From assembly GCA_019912385.1 (NCBI GenBank), contig JAIOIW010000070.1, positions 1-47,064 on the forward strand: DNA of 47,064 nt. Reading direction: 5' to 3'. Positions 1 through 7,982 of this stretch are shown here, in pieces; position 1 is the stretch's first letter, and each line of letters starts with the position of its first letter. A model generated the notes under the pieces. It worked only from the letters and a program-made list of their open reading frames with translations. It was not told the DNA's origin and made no database searches. Position numbers and translations under genes: made by a program. The DNA is from Notoacmeibacter sp. (GTDB taxonomy: Bacteria > Pseudomonadota > Alphaproteobacteria > Rhizobiales > Rhizobiaceae).

Positions 1-384
1 TTGCGCGTTTCTGGACTTTTCCAACGCATGATCGATGGCGCTCTGCGCCCAGGCACTCCAAAGTCGACCTTCCGTAAGCTCGATCAGCCGCTCGGAAATG
101 AGCGCATCGATCGCCCGTTTTATCGTGTCTTTTCGAGCGACGTTGCACAGCCGACCAAGTCGCAGATGGTCCAATTCGATAGGTTCGCCGGTCTCCAGCA
201 TTTGACTGAGAAGATCCATGAAGATGCCTTTGTGACCTGCTTCCAGCATCCGCGTTGCACTGAACCATCTGGCCGGTTCAAACCTGAACCAGAAGAGGCT
301 CGCCGGTTGGTTCGCGGATATGCCGCTGGAGCCGCGTGGCGCCTTTTTCGCACCAGGCGGTTCTTCAGATTCAACTTCGCTCAT
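1..384 (-). CDS. DUF1376-like protein of an integrative element (partial, runs off left edge)
   Basis: An open frame of 128 codons runs from an ATG at 384 to the window edge with no stop, so the C-terminus is missing. After a polar N-terminus (about residues 1-25) the protein reads FWFRFEPARWFS, then a stretch with GHKGIFMDLL and a segment ending in RLIEL-EGRLWS. This spacing of W/F, GxxG..LL and a winged-helix-like tail resembles DUF1376 proteins, which sit next to replication or excision genes in phages and integrative elements of Rhizobiales. The family call is by eye. It overlaps the end of the upstream small gene by 14 nt, so it is translationally coupled to it and to the AlpA-like gene. 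The role in the element (replication initiation or regulation) is inferred. Confidence 0.6.
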   Translation of the reverse strand, partial: MSEVESEEPPGAKKAPRGSSGISANQPASLFWFRFEPARWFSATRMLEAGHKGIFMDLLSQMLETGEPIELDHLRLGRLCNVARKDTIKRAIDALISERLIELTEGRLWSAWAQSAIDHALEKSRNAQ

Positions 385-580
385 CAGACTGTGCTTCCCT
401 GATCGCTTGGCAGGCCTCGAGCGCAGTCAGACCGAAGCGTGCCCGCAGCGCCGGCACGATCGGCCGGGGCCGTTCATGTGGCGGCAGCGACGCGAGCCAG
501 ATGGCAGCTTCGTCGACGGCCGCGGAATGCTGGTGCGAAAGGCCGGTTGTACCGCCGATCGGCGGCTGATCGGCGGGCAT
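371..580 (-). CDS. Small hypothetical protein of the integrative element
   Basis: This 69-residue frame starts at an ATG two bases after the stop of the AlpA-like gene and ends inside the start of the DUF1376-like gene. The C-terminal half reads RPIVPALRARFGLTALEACQ, a pattern I associate with small accessory proteins of Rhizobiales integrative elements (a short helix, then P-x-V-P-x-L-R-x-x-F-G-L-T-x-x-E-A). No catalytic motif is visible. The tight packing with both neighbours is the main argument that it is expressed. The function is unknown. Confidence 0.55.
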   Translation of the reverse strand: MPADQPPIGGTTGLSHQHSAAVDEAAIWLASLPPHERPRPIVPALRARFGLTALEACQAIREAQSDERS

Positions 581-582
581 GG

Positions 583-777
583 TCAGGCGGCTTCGTGACG
601 GGCCGCTACGCGGTGATCGATCCATTCGAGAACTTCAGATTCGACGAATGCGATACGTTTTTCCGAAATACGCACCGGCGCGGGGAAGTTGCCGGCCGAC
701 CGGTGTTTGTTGATTGCTGTCCGGCTGAGACTGGTCAGCTTGCAGACCTCATTCATGTCTATGAGGCGTCGCGACAT
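583..777 (-). CDS. AlpA-family helix-turn-helix regulator/excisionase-like protein
   Basis: A 64-residue protein whose helix-turn-helix reads MNEVCKLTSLSRTAINKH, followed by FPAPVRISEKRIAFVESEVL and W, the usual layout of AlpA/MerR-like excisionase proteins that recognise DNA with a winged HTH. I chose the ATG at 777 because a perfect GGAGG (786-790) lies 8 nt upstream; an in-frame ATG at 792 precedes that site. AlpA proteins in phage P4-type elements activate the integrase or act as directionality factors. Finding one 0.6 kb from a tyrosine integrase fits that role (inference). Confidence 0.8.
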   Translation of the reverse strand: MSRRLIDMNEVCKLTSLSRTAINKHRSAGNFPAPVRISEKRIAFVESEVLEWIDHRVAARHEAA

Positions 778-880
778 CGATAATTCCTCCATGTCTTTGT
801 TGACGATGGAGGCAACATTCCTCAGCCCAAGTTATTGCTTAAGGGCAGATTGGTGAATACTCGGACACTGATTTGCGCCA

Positions 881-1414
881 CTAATCCAAGAGATCGGACG
901 CCTTCCTCATCTCGCGAGCGATCCGGGATACCTTGTCGGCCGAAAGCGATGCGCGCCCGATCCGAACCATGAGCGGATCGCATGCAGCCTTAGCCAAGCG
1001 CACAATCTGATTGTTTGAGTGCTTGCTCACCTGCCTGTCAAAGAACCTGTCGGGATCCACCGGGCCCAGGAATTGAATGACCACGCAAATTAGGTTCTCG
1101 ATCGCAGTCGACGCTGAGATGAACTGCCGCGCTTCGATCATCCGCTTCATGCTCTCCAGATCTTCAACAATATCGAAGTGCATTTCGTGGGCTAACTCGG
1201 CCGCTTTCGCGAGTGCTTCCAGGTCGGGCACCTTATCCCTTTCGAACGACCGCTCGTCGCGCCAGCGGGCCGCGTCGGGCCACTCACAAAGCCATTGTCG
1301 AGCATATCCCTCAATTGAGAGGACCACGCCGTCAGGGTTGTCATGATCGCCGATGGCGTCCAACAACTCCAAACGTTCTTCCAGCGAGTACTCGAACGCC
1401 TCAGCCTTTCGCAT
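881..1414 (-). CDS. Hypothetical protein downstream of the integrase
   Basis: A 177-residue protein rich in charged residues, with no signal peptide or membrane segment. The middle part is helical in character (EALAKAAELAHEMHFDIVED) and the end carries a basic stretch (KVSRIAREMRKASDLLD). I do not recognise the family. Its start overlaps the integrase stop by 14 nt, which indicates translational coupling, so it is probably a cargo or accessory gene transcribed with the integrase. Confidence 0.6.
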   Translation of the reverse strand: MRKAEAFEYSLEERLELLDAIGDHDNPDGVVLSIEGYARQWLCEWPDAARWRDERSFERDKVPDLEALAKAAELAHEMHFDIVEDLESMKRMIEARQFISASTAIENLICVVIQFLGPVDPDRFFDRQVSKHSNNQIVRLAKAACDPLMVRIGRASLSADKVSRIAREMRKASDLLD

Positions 1415-2603
1415 TGCGCTTCACCACCTGACCACGCTCTTGGGCAAGGTACTGAGACCACGCCTGCATGAGCATACGCCGCTTCTCGAGCGCATCGCCG
1501 CGCCGATAGGCGCGCTCGACAGCATCACCGACCGCATGCGCCAGCGCGGCCTCGGCAAGTTCCCGGGGAAAGTCTGTGCAATCTCCCGCCCAATCGCGAA
1601 ATGTAGAACGCAGACCGTGGAGGGTTGCCGACTTGTCAGGTGAGGCGAGCCTCAGCGCCTTGACCATCGCCGTGTCACTGATCGGCCGCTTTGAGACATC
1701 ACCACCAAAGACAAGCTCTCCTGTGGCGCGCTGTTGCATCGCCTTCACGATGGCAACAGCGCGATCGGTGAGGGGAACGACGTGCTCTCTGCTCGCCTTC
1801 ATCCGCTCGGCCGGAACCGTCCAGGTGTGGGCTTCAAGGTCGATTTCGGAGAAGGTAGCTCCGCGCACCTCACCGGATCGCGCAGCTGTTAGGCATAAGA
1901 ACTCGACCGCTCGGGCAGCCGTGCCCGTCGACTCCTGAAGCCTCGCCATCATTTTCGGCGCGTCTGCATAGGCGAGCGCAGCATGATGACCGCGCGTCAG
2001 CTTCTGCCGTTTCGGCATCACCTTGTCGAGAAGGCCCTTCCAGCGAGCCGGATTGTCCGTCGTACGCCAGCCGTGCGCAATTCCGTAGTCGATGACCGCT
2101 TGGATTCTGGACCGCAGCCTGTCGGCCGTTTCTGGACGCTCCTGCCAGTGCGGAAGCAGGCATTCCTTCACGTCGCCCATGACTATTTCGGCGATCGGCA
2201 GGGGATGTAGCGGCGCCGCGTATTCGCGCAGGGTCATTTCCCATTGCGCTTTGTGTTTCGCATTCGACCAGTCGTCGGTTTTCGCCTTCAGCAGTCCATC
2301 CATGCAGTGCTTGAAGGTAATGACGCGCGCCGGCCTTTCGTCGCCGCGCGGATCGATGTCGCGGGCGAGCTTCTGACGAATGGATTCAGCCTTCTCGCGA
2401 GCGAGGCCCAGCGACACCGGGGCTGTTCCTTGGCCACAACCTCCCAGGCCGATCTCGTTGCGCTTGCCGTCGCGCTTATAGATGAAGAACCACTGCCTTG
2501 AACCGCCCTTGCGGACGCGAATAAACAGACCGTCGCCATCCGAATAGATGCCCGGCTTGTCCAGGCGCTTGAGGTTGGACTCCGATAATTTGTGACGCGC
2601 CAT
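1401..2603 (-). CDS. int: Tyrosine-type site-specific integrase (P4-like, DUF4102 N-terminus)
   Basis: A 400-residue tyrosine recombinase. The N-terminal arm-binding DUF4102 region reads KRLDKPGIYSDGDGLFIRV and RQWFFIYKRDGKRNEIGLGG. The catalytic domain shows all expected residues: Arg in TAARSGEVRG, His and Arg in LHGLRSTFRDW, His in LAHAVGD and the nucleophile Tyr in ERAYRRGD. I take the ATG at 2603 because family members begin right before the SESNLKRLDKPG segment; the open frame runs further upstream to 2765 but that part looks non-coding. It integrates or excises an element that extends leftwards, so one attachment site should lie just right of its start. It looks intact. Confidence 0.9.
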   Translation of the reverse strand: MARHKLSESNLKRLDKPGIYSDGDGLFIRVRKGGSRQWFFIYKRDGKRNEIGLGGCGQGTAPVSLGLAREKAESIRQKLARDIDPRGDERPARVITFKHCMDGLLKAKTDDWSNAKHKAQWEMTLREYAAPLHPLPIAEIVMGDVKECLLPHWQERPETADRLRSRIQAVIDYGIAHGWRTTDNPARWKGLLDKVMPKRQKLTRGHHAALAYADAPKMMARLQESTGTAARAVEFLCLTAARSGEVRGATFSEIDLEAHTWTVPAERMKASREHVVPLTDRAVAIVKAMQQRATGELVFGGDVSKRPISDTAMVKALRLASPDKSATLHGLRSTFRDWAGDCTDFPRELAEAALAHAVGDAVERAYRRGDALEKRRMLMQAWSQYLAQERGQVVKRNAKG

Positions 2604-2893
2604 TTCCGCATCCCGTTGCCATAACCAACAACGCGTCTTTATCGTCTTTTTTGTAAATATCAAAGGGTTATTGCCAGTAAAGACAGCAAAAACGGCGGAA
2701 CGGCGGGCACCCCATCCGCCAGTTTCCCGTCGCGAAAGCGTTCTCCCGATCCGGCTGCAGACCATGGTGCCGTTGACCGCAAGCGATACCGTCGAGTTGC
2801 AGGGGTATTTCCGGACTGCGAACGGCTACTTCGCGGCTGACCACACGTCTTACTGAGGTCGCAAGATCGGCTGAACGGCGGTGGGAGGATCCG
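2604..2893. other. Gap right of the integrase; expected location of an attachment site
   Basis: This 290-bp stretch holds no convincing gene. It begins with an AT-rich patch (about 2633-2675) that probably contains the integrase promoter on the minus strand. I looked for a tRNA or tmRNA 3' end that could serve as attB and found no tRNA arm pattern. The attachment site should be here on general grounds, but without the other end of the element the direct repeat cannot be seen. Confidence 0.35.
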
Positions 2894-3190
2894 ATGATAC
2901 CACCCCGATCCGATCAGGGTTTTGTATGCATGCCCGATGCCGAGTTCGAGGCGATCCTGACGCGGGCCGCCGAGGAAGGTGCGAAGTGTGCGCGCGCCGA
3001 TGTCGGCCTCGACGGCGACGAAGCCGCGCTCGACATCCGCGATCTGCGCTCCCTGATGGACTGCATCCGGCTGGTGCGCCGCGCCGCCATGCAGACCGCC
3101 GTCCGCATGATCACCACCGGCATCAAGCTTGCGCTGCTGGCGTGGCGATTCCGGGATTTTGACTTCACCATCTGGCGTGCGATACCTTAG
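2894..3190 (+). CDS. DUF6127-like small membrane protein
   Basis: A 98-residue protein preceded by GGGAGGA at 2883-2889. Residues about 13-60 read as a charged helix (MPDAEFEAILTRAAEEGAK, then VGLDGDEAALDIRDLRSL) and are followed by one hydrophobic segment (MITTGIKLALLAW). That layout resembles DUF6127 proteins of alphaproteobacterial phages and gene-transfer-like regions. The tail after the membrane segment (RFRDFDFTIWRAIP) does not look like the short lysine/glycine end I expect, so the 3' end may have been replaced by a rearrangement. Family identity is by eye and the function is unknown. Confidence 0.5.
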   Translation: MIPPRSDQGFVCMPDAEFEAILTRAAEEGAKCARADVGLDGDEAALDIRDLRSLMDCIRLVRRAAMQTAVRMITTGIKLALLAWRFRDFDFTIWRAIP

Positions 3191-3206
3191 GGCTGGGAGG
3201 GAAAAT

Positions 3207-4073
3207 ATGTCGGACGCCCTGAGGATCACGCACGGCCCGTTCGGTCGCGTGGCATTACTCGACATGGACAGAAGCCTGGTGCGGCATGCGCACCCGTATT
3301 GCCATGTCTTGCTGAAGGTTGAGGGTGACGACACGCAGTTCCTCGTCGGCGAACGCATCGCGCCGCTGACCGACGAAATGGCCGTGCTGGTCAATGCCTG
3401 GGAGCCGCATGCTTATTTGCACGACCCCAGGCGCGGTCGCACCATCATCCTCGCACTCTATATCGAACCGCAATGGCTGGCGGAGTTCCGCCCGAACTGG
3501 GAGGCCAGTTCGAGCGCGAGCTTCTTTCCGCGAATGGCGGGAGCTATCACGCCGCTGATCCGCACTTTTGCGCATGATCTCGCGACCTCGATGGTTCATG
3601 CCCCGGAGGCGAAGGCCGAGCACGAGGATCTGCTCGGTCGGCTCATGATCGCCGTGATCGAGCGTTTCTCGGACTGGCAACGGGTCGCACCGTCGCTCCG
3701 CGCCGCCGCGGAGGCCTCGGGAATGGACTGGCGCATCAGACGCGCCGTAAGGGGGATGCGCGAAGACCCCGGCGCGACGCCGAACGTGGACAGGCTTGCG
3801 CGGGCCGCAGGCCTCTCGCGGGCCCATTTCTTCCGCCTGTTCGGACAGGCGACCGGCGTTACCCCGAATGTCTTCCTCAACGTGCTGCGGCTGGAATCGG
3901 CAGTGACATCGATGGTGACGACGCGGGAACCGGTCACCGCCGTGAGCCATCGGCTCGGCTTCAGCGCGCCATCGCATTTCACCCGCTTCTTCCGCGACCA
4001 TGCGGGCGTCACACCGACTGCTTTCCGGCAGGTGACGTGCCTCGGCTCGGAGCCGGCTCCCCTGTCTTTTTGA
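3207..4073 (+). CDS. AraC-family transcriptional regulator
   Basis: A 288-residue regulator with a cupin-like sensing half (HAHPYCHVLLKVEG near residue 30, resembling AraC_binding domains) and a C-terminal double helix-turn-helix from about residue 180 (VDRLARAAGLSRAHFFRLF, then AVSHRLGFSAPSHFTRFFR and the closing GVTPTAFR). The ATG at 3207 follows GGGAGG with 5 nt spacing. It lies 109 bp upstream of hmfA and points the same way, so it is the probable local activator of the furoate/transport operon, responding to the substrate or its CoA ester (inference). No operator could be pinned down in the 109-bp gap. Confidence 0.85.
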   Translation: MSDALRITHGPFGRVALLDMDRSLVRHAHPYCHVLLKVEGDDTQFLVGERIAPLTDEMAVLVNAWEPHAYLHDPRRGRTIILALYIEPQWLAEFRPNWEASSSASFFPRMAGAITPLIRTFAHDLATSMVHAPEAKAEHEDLLGRLMIAVIERFSDWQRVAPSLRAAAEASGMDWRIRRAVRGMREDPGATPNVDRLARAAGLSRAHFFRLFGQATGVTPNVFLNVLRLESAVTSMVTTREPVTAVSHRLGFSAPSHFTRFFRDHAGVTPTAFRQVTCLGSEPAPLSF

Positions 4074-4182
4074 GACTTCTTGGTAAGTCGCGCGATCCCT
4101 CGGGCTCCACTCCCGCGGGCCTCTCCCCCAATGTCGACGCATTGGAAAGACCGTCTTGGCGGTTGAGGGAGGAATGGACGGA

Positions 4183-7158
4183 ATGGGTGTCGGGTTCGCG
4201 GCCGAGTCAGGACGGCATACGGGCATGTCGCGGCTGCGCGTCGAGGACGCGGCGCTGCTTTCCGGCTCCGGCCAGTTCATCGACGACCTCGCCAAACCGG
4301 CGAGACTCGCCCACGCCGCGATCCTGCGCTCCTCCGAGCCACATGCGCTGATCCGCTCGATCGACGTTGCCAAGGCGCGCGCGCTGCCCGGCGTGCACGC
4401 GGTGGTCACCGGCGAGGATGTCCGCAGCCTGTCTTCACCGCTGGTCGTCGGCGTCAAACTGCCGATGGAATGCTGGCCGATCGCTGTCGACCGCGTTCGG
4501 TACGTCGGCGAGCCGGTCGCGATCGTCGTCGCGGCCGACCGCTACGTCGCCGAGGACGGGCTCGACCTTATCGAGATCGACTACGAGCCGCTTCCCGCGG
4601 TTGTGACGCCGCATGCCGCGCTCGACCGGGTCAACCCGCCGCTGCACGAGGCTATCGGCACAAATCTCGTCAACGAGCGCCGTTTTTCCTATGGCGATCC
4701 GGAGACCGCCTTCGCCGCGGCGGCGCATCGCATCACCGTTTCCGTCGCTTATCCGCGCAACGCGGTGACGCCGATCGAAACCTATGGCGTCATCGCGCAA
4801 TACGACCCGCATGCCGGCACCTACGACGTCACGGCCAACTTCCAGGGACCATTTTCCATCCATGCCGTCCTGTCGCGTGCGCTCAAGGTTCCCGGCAATC
4901 GGCTGAGGCTCCGGACCCCGCCGGATTCGGGGGGATCGTTCGGCGTCAAGCAGGGCGTATTCCCCTATATCGTGCTGGTCTCGCTTGCCGCGCGGATCGC
5001 CGGCCAGCCGGTCAAGTGGATCGAGGATCGGCTGGAGCATCTGACGGCTTCGGTCTCGGCGACCAACCGGCTGGTGACGCTGGAGGCTGCGGTCGAGGCG
5101 GACGGCCTCATCACGGCGTTGTCGTGGGACCAGGTCGAGGACGTCGGCGCCTATCTGCGCGCGCCGGAACCGGCCACGCTCTATCGCATGCACGGCAACA
5201 TGACGGGCGCCTATGCAATCCCCAACGTCGCCATCCGCAACCGCGTCGTCGTCACCAACAAGACGCCGACCGGCCTCAATCGGGGCTTCGGGGGGCCGCA
5301 GGTCTATTTTGCGCTGGAGCGTCTGACTGCAAAGATCGCCGCCGAACTCAGCCTCGACCCGGTCGCTGTGATCCGGCGCAATCTGATCCCCTCCGACGCC
5401 TTCCCCTATCGGACCGCCACCGGCGGGCTCTACGATTCCGGTGACTACGCCGGCGCGCTCGACATCGCTCTGCGCAATGGGCGGTATCAGGAGTTGCTGG
5501 CACGGCGCGATGCAATGCGCGCGCAGGGCCGTCTCTACGGTATCGGCCATGCCGCGGTAGTGGAGCCCTCCGTCTCCAACATGGGCTATGTCTCGACCGT
5601 CATGACGCCGGCCGAGCGGGCGAAGGCGGGGCCGAAGAACGGTGCGCAGGCCACCGCGACCGTCGCGCTCGATCCGGTCGGCTCGGTCTCGGTCCATGTC
5701 GCATCGGTGCCGCAGGGTCAAGGTCACCGCACGGTTTTGGGCCAGGTGGTGGCCGACGTTCTCGGCATCCGCCCCGAGGACGTGCAGGTCGTCACCGAGC
5801 TCGACACCGCGCGCGATGCCTGGTCGATCGCGTCTGGCAACTATGCGAGCCGCTTCGCCCCGGCGGTCGCGGGAACCGCGAAGCTGGCCGCCGAACGTAT
5901 CCGTGACAAGCTGGCCGCGATCGCCGCCGGACAGATCAACGTGAGACCGGACGAGGTGATCTTCGAAGGTGGAAGAGCCCTTGCCAGACACAATCCCGAC
6001 AACGCCATTCCCTTCGCCCGTCTCGCCGCAATGAGCCACTGGGCGCCGGCGACGGTCGGCGGCGGCGAGGTGCAGGCGCTGCGCGAGACCGTCTACTGGA
6101 CGCCGCCGCAGCTTGCAGCACCGGATTCCGAAGACCATGTGAATTCCTCGCTCTGCCACGGCTTCATCTTCGATTTCTGCGGCGTCGAGATCGATCGCGA
6201 GACCGGGCGCATCGTCGTCGACCGCTACGTGACCATGCATGATTGCGGTACGATCCTGCATCCGGCCATGGTCGACGGGCAGGTGCGGGGCGGCTTCGCC
6301 AACGCGATCGGCGCGGCGCTCTACGAGGAATACGCCTACGACTCGGATGGGGCTTTCCTGGCCGGTACCTTCGCAGACTACCTGGTGCCCACCGTAGCCG
6401 AGGTGCCGGCGCCGGAAATCCTGCATTTCGAAACCGCGTCGCCCTTCACGCCGCTCGGCGCGAAAGGCGTGGGCGAAGGCAATTGCATGTCGACGCCGGC
6501 GGCGCTCGCCAATGCGGTCTCCGACGCGCTCGGCGTCGGCATCGAGCGGCTGCCGATGACGCCGGCGATGATCCGGGCGATTTGCGGCGGCGCCGAGCCG
6601 GCGAGGCCGGTTTCCGCCGAGGCGCCCGCCAATTCGCCCGAGCCGGTGATCGCCGGCAGGGGTCTGACGGGGTCAGGCGCGGCGGAATTCGCGGTCTCGC
6701 AACAGGAACTGTGGAACACGCTGCTCGATCCCGACACGCTGGCCGGGATCATCCCCGGCTGCCATTCGGTCACCCGCGTCGCCGACACGCATTTCCGAGC
6801 CGATGTCACTCTGGGAGTCGGGCCGGTGAAGGGTCGATACACAGTCGACGTCGAACTGTCCAATCTTGTCGAGCCAGCCTCGGCGATCCTGAGCGGAACG
6901 GCGCGCGGCGCACTGGGCTCCGGCTCGGGCCGCGGTCATGTATGGCTTGAGGCGACCGGCGCAGGCACACGGCTGTCCTATGAATACGAGGCACGGGTCG
7001 GGGGCAAGGTCGCCGCCGTCGGTGGCCGCCTGCTCGACGGCGCGGCGCGCATGGTGATCGGACAGTTCTTCAAGGCACTCGGCCGGCAGGCGCGCAAGGC
7101 CTCCGGTCAGGCTGGCAACGCCGGCTGGCTCGCACGCCTCTTCGGAGGCACGCGATGA
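4183..7158 (+). CDS. hmfA: 2-furoyl-CoA dehydrogenase, molybdopterin subunit with C-terminal CoxG-like domain
   Basis: The large subunit of a xanthine-dehydrogenase-family molybdenum hydroxylase, 991 residues from the ATG at 4183 (GGAGG at 4168-4172; ATG 4174 is too close to it). The substrate-side loop reads RGFGGPQ (residues 367-373), the xanthine-dehydrogenase type, not the Cys loop of CO dehydrogenase. The base-catalyst motif GVGEG has Glu at about 765. From about residue 830 a separate SRPBCC/CoxG domain follows (AEFAVSQQELWNTLLDPDTL to about 975). With the next four genes it gives the composition and order of hmfABCDE, so the predicted reaction is 5-hydroxylation of 2-furoyl-CoA. The substrate is inferred from context. 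ATGA overlap with hmfB. Confidence 0.75.
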   Translation: MGVGFAAESGRHTGMSRLRVEDAALLSGSGQFIDDLAKPARLAHAAILRSSEPHALIRSIDVAKARALPGVHAVVTGEDVRSLSSPLVVGVKLPMECWPIAVDRVRYVGEPVAIVVAADRYVAEDGLDLIEIDYEPLPAVVTPHAALDRVNPPLHEAIGTNLVNERRFSYGDPETAFAAAAHRITVSVAYPRNAVTPIETYGVIAQYDPHAGTYDVTANFQGPFSIHAVLSRALKVPGNRLRLRTPPDSGGSFGVKQGVFPYIVLVSLAARIAGQPVKWIEDRLEHLTASVSATNRLVTLEAAVEADGLITALSWDQVEDVGAYLRAPEPATLYRMHGNMTGAYAIPNVAIRNRVVVTNKTPTGLNRGFGGPQVYFALERLTAKIAAELSLDPVAVIRRNLIPSDAFPYRTATGGLYDSGDYAGALDIALRNGRYQELLARRDAMRAQGRLYGIGHAAVVEPSVSNMGYVSTVMTPAERAKAGPKNGAQATATVALDPVGSVSVHVASVPQGQGHRTVLGQVVADVLGIRPEDVQVVTELDTARDAWSIASGNYASRFAPAVAGTAKLAAERIRDKLAAIAAGQINVRPDEVIFEGGRALARHNPDNAIPFARLAAMSHWAPATVGGGEVQALRETVYWTPPQLAAPDSEDHVNSSLCHGFIFDFCGVEIDRETGRIVVDRYVTMHDCGTILHPAMVDGQVRGGFANAIGAALYEEYAYDSDGAFLAGTFADYLVPTVAEVPAPEILHFETASPFTPLGAKGVGEGNCMSTPAALANAVSDALGVGIERLPMTPAMIRAICGGAEPARPVSAEAPANSPEPVIAGRGLTGSGAAEFAVSQQELWNTLLDPDTLAGIIPGCHSVTRVADTHFRADVTLGVGPVKGRYTVDVELSNLVEPASAILSGTARGALGSGSGRGHVWLEATGAGTRLSYEYEARVGGKVAAVGGRLLDGAARMVIGQFFKALGRQARKASGQAGNAGWLARLFGGTR

Positions 7159-7982
7159 AGCCCGCTCTATTCGACTATGTCCGCGCGGACAGCCTGGACG
7201 AGGCGCTCGACGTGCTGGCCGCAGAACAGGGTGATGCCCGTGTTCTGGCGGGCGGGCAGTCGCTCCTGCCGATGCTGTCGATGCGGCTCGCCCGGCCGCG
7301 CGTCGTGGTCGATATCGGACGCATCCCCGGACTCGACGTCATCGAAGCCGCAAAAGACGTCCTTGTCGTGCCGGCCGGCCTGCGCCAGGCGACGCTACTC
7401 GTACATCCAGGCCTCGAACGGTCGCATCCGCTGCTGGCCGCCGCGCTCCCCTGGGTGGGGCACGCCCAGACGCGGGCCCGCGGTACGGTCTGCGGTTCGG
7501 TCGCGCATGCCGATCCGAGCGGCGAACTGCCGCTCTGCCTGGTGGCCCTGGGCGGTTCCGTCAGGTTGGCTTCTAAGCGCGGCCGGCGCAGCGTCGACGC
7601 CCGTGAGTTCTTCACGGGCCTGATGTCGACGGACAGGCGCGAGGACGAGATGATAGAGGCTCTCGCCTTTCCGGGGGCGAAGCGCGAGGCCGGCTACGCC
7701 TTTCGCGAATTCGGTCGCCGCCACGGCGATTTCGCCATCGTCTCGGTCGCCGCCATCGTCACGGCCGTGGCAATCGAGATTTCGGTCGGCGGCGTCAATG
7801 ACGTGCCGGCACGACGCGTCTGGCCACGGCTCGACGGCTCCGCGCTGGACGACGCTCTCAACACGCTGGCCTGGGAACTCGACGCGCGCGACGACATCCA
7901 TGCCGACCAGCGTCTGAGGCGTGACCTGGTTCGCTCGCTGGGGCGCAGCACGATCGCGGAGGCCAGCCGATGCCTCGCCTGA
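7155..7982 (+). CDS. hmfB: 2-furoyl-CoA dehydrogenase, FAD-binding subunit
   Basis: A 275-residue CoxM/XdhB-type flavin subunit that passes electrons between the [2Fe-2S] subunit and the acceptor. The FAD-binding signature AGGQSLLPMLSMRLARP lies near residues 32-48 and the second FAD motif reads RGTVCGSVAHADPSGELP near residues 112-129. The C-terminal CO_deh_flav_C region is present. There is no extra [4Fe-4S] insertion of the kind found in 4-hydroxybenzoyl-CoA reductase. The start overlaps the hmfA stop by 4 nt and the end overlaps hmfC by 13 nt, so all three subunits are coupled. Confidence 0.8.
   Translation: MKPALFDYVRADSLDEALDVLAAEQGDARVLAGGQSLLPMLSMRLARPRVVVDIGRIPGLDVIEAAKDVLVVPAGLRQATLLVHPGLERSHPLLAAALPWVGHAQTRARGTVCGSVAHADPSGELPLCLVALGGSVRLASKRGRRSVDAREFFTGLMSTDRREDEMIEALAFPGAKREAGYAFREFGRRHGDFAIVSVAAIVTAVAIEISVGGVNDVPARRVWPRLDGSALDDALNTLAWELDARDDIHADQRLRRDLVRSLGRSTIAEASRCLA

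Noticed and set aside
2604-2893. A tRNA gene serving as attB
   Set aside because: No T-arm or anticodon-arm pattern could be found on either strand.
4435-6426. A 663-codon open frame antisense to hmfA
   Set aside because: It is the complement shadow of a GC-rich gene; its translation is an Arg/Asp/Gly-rich string without any family motif, while the plus strand encodes a full molybdenum hydroxylase subunit.
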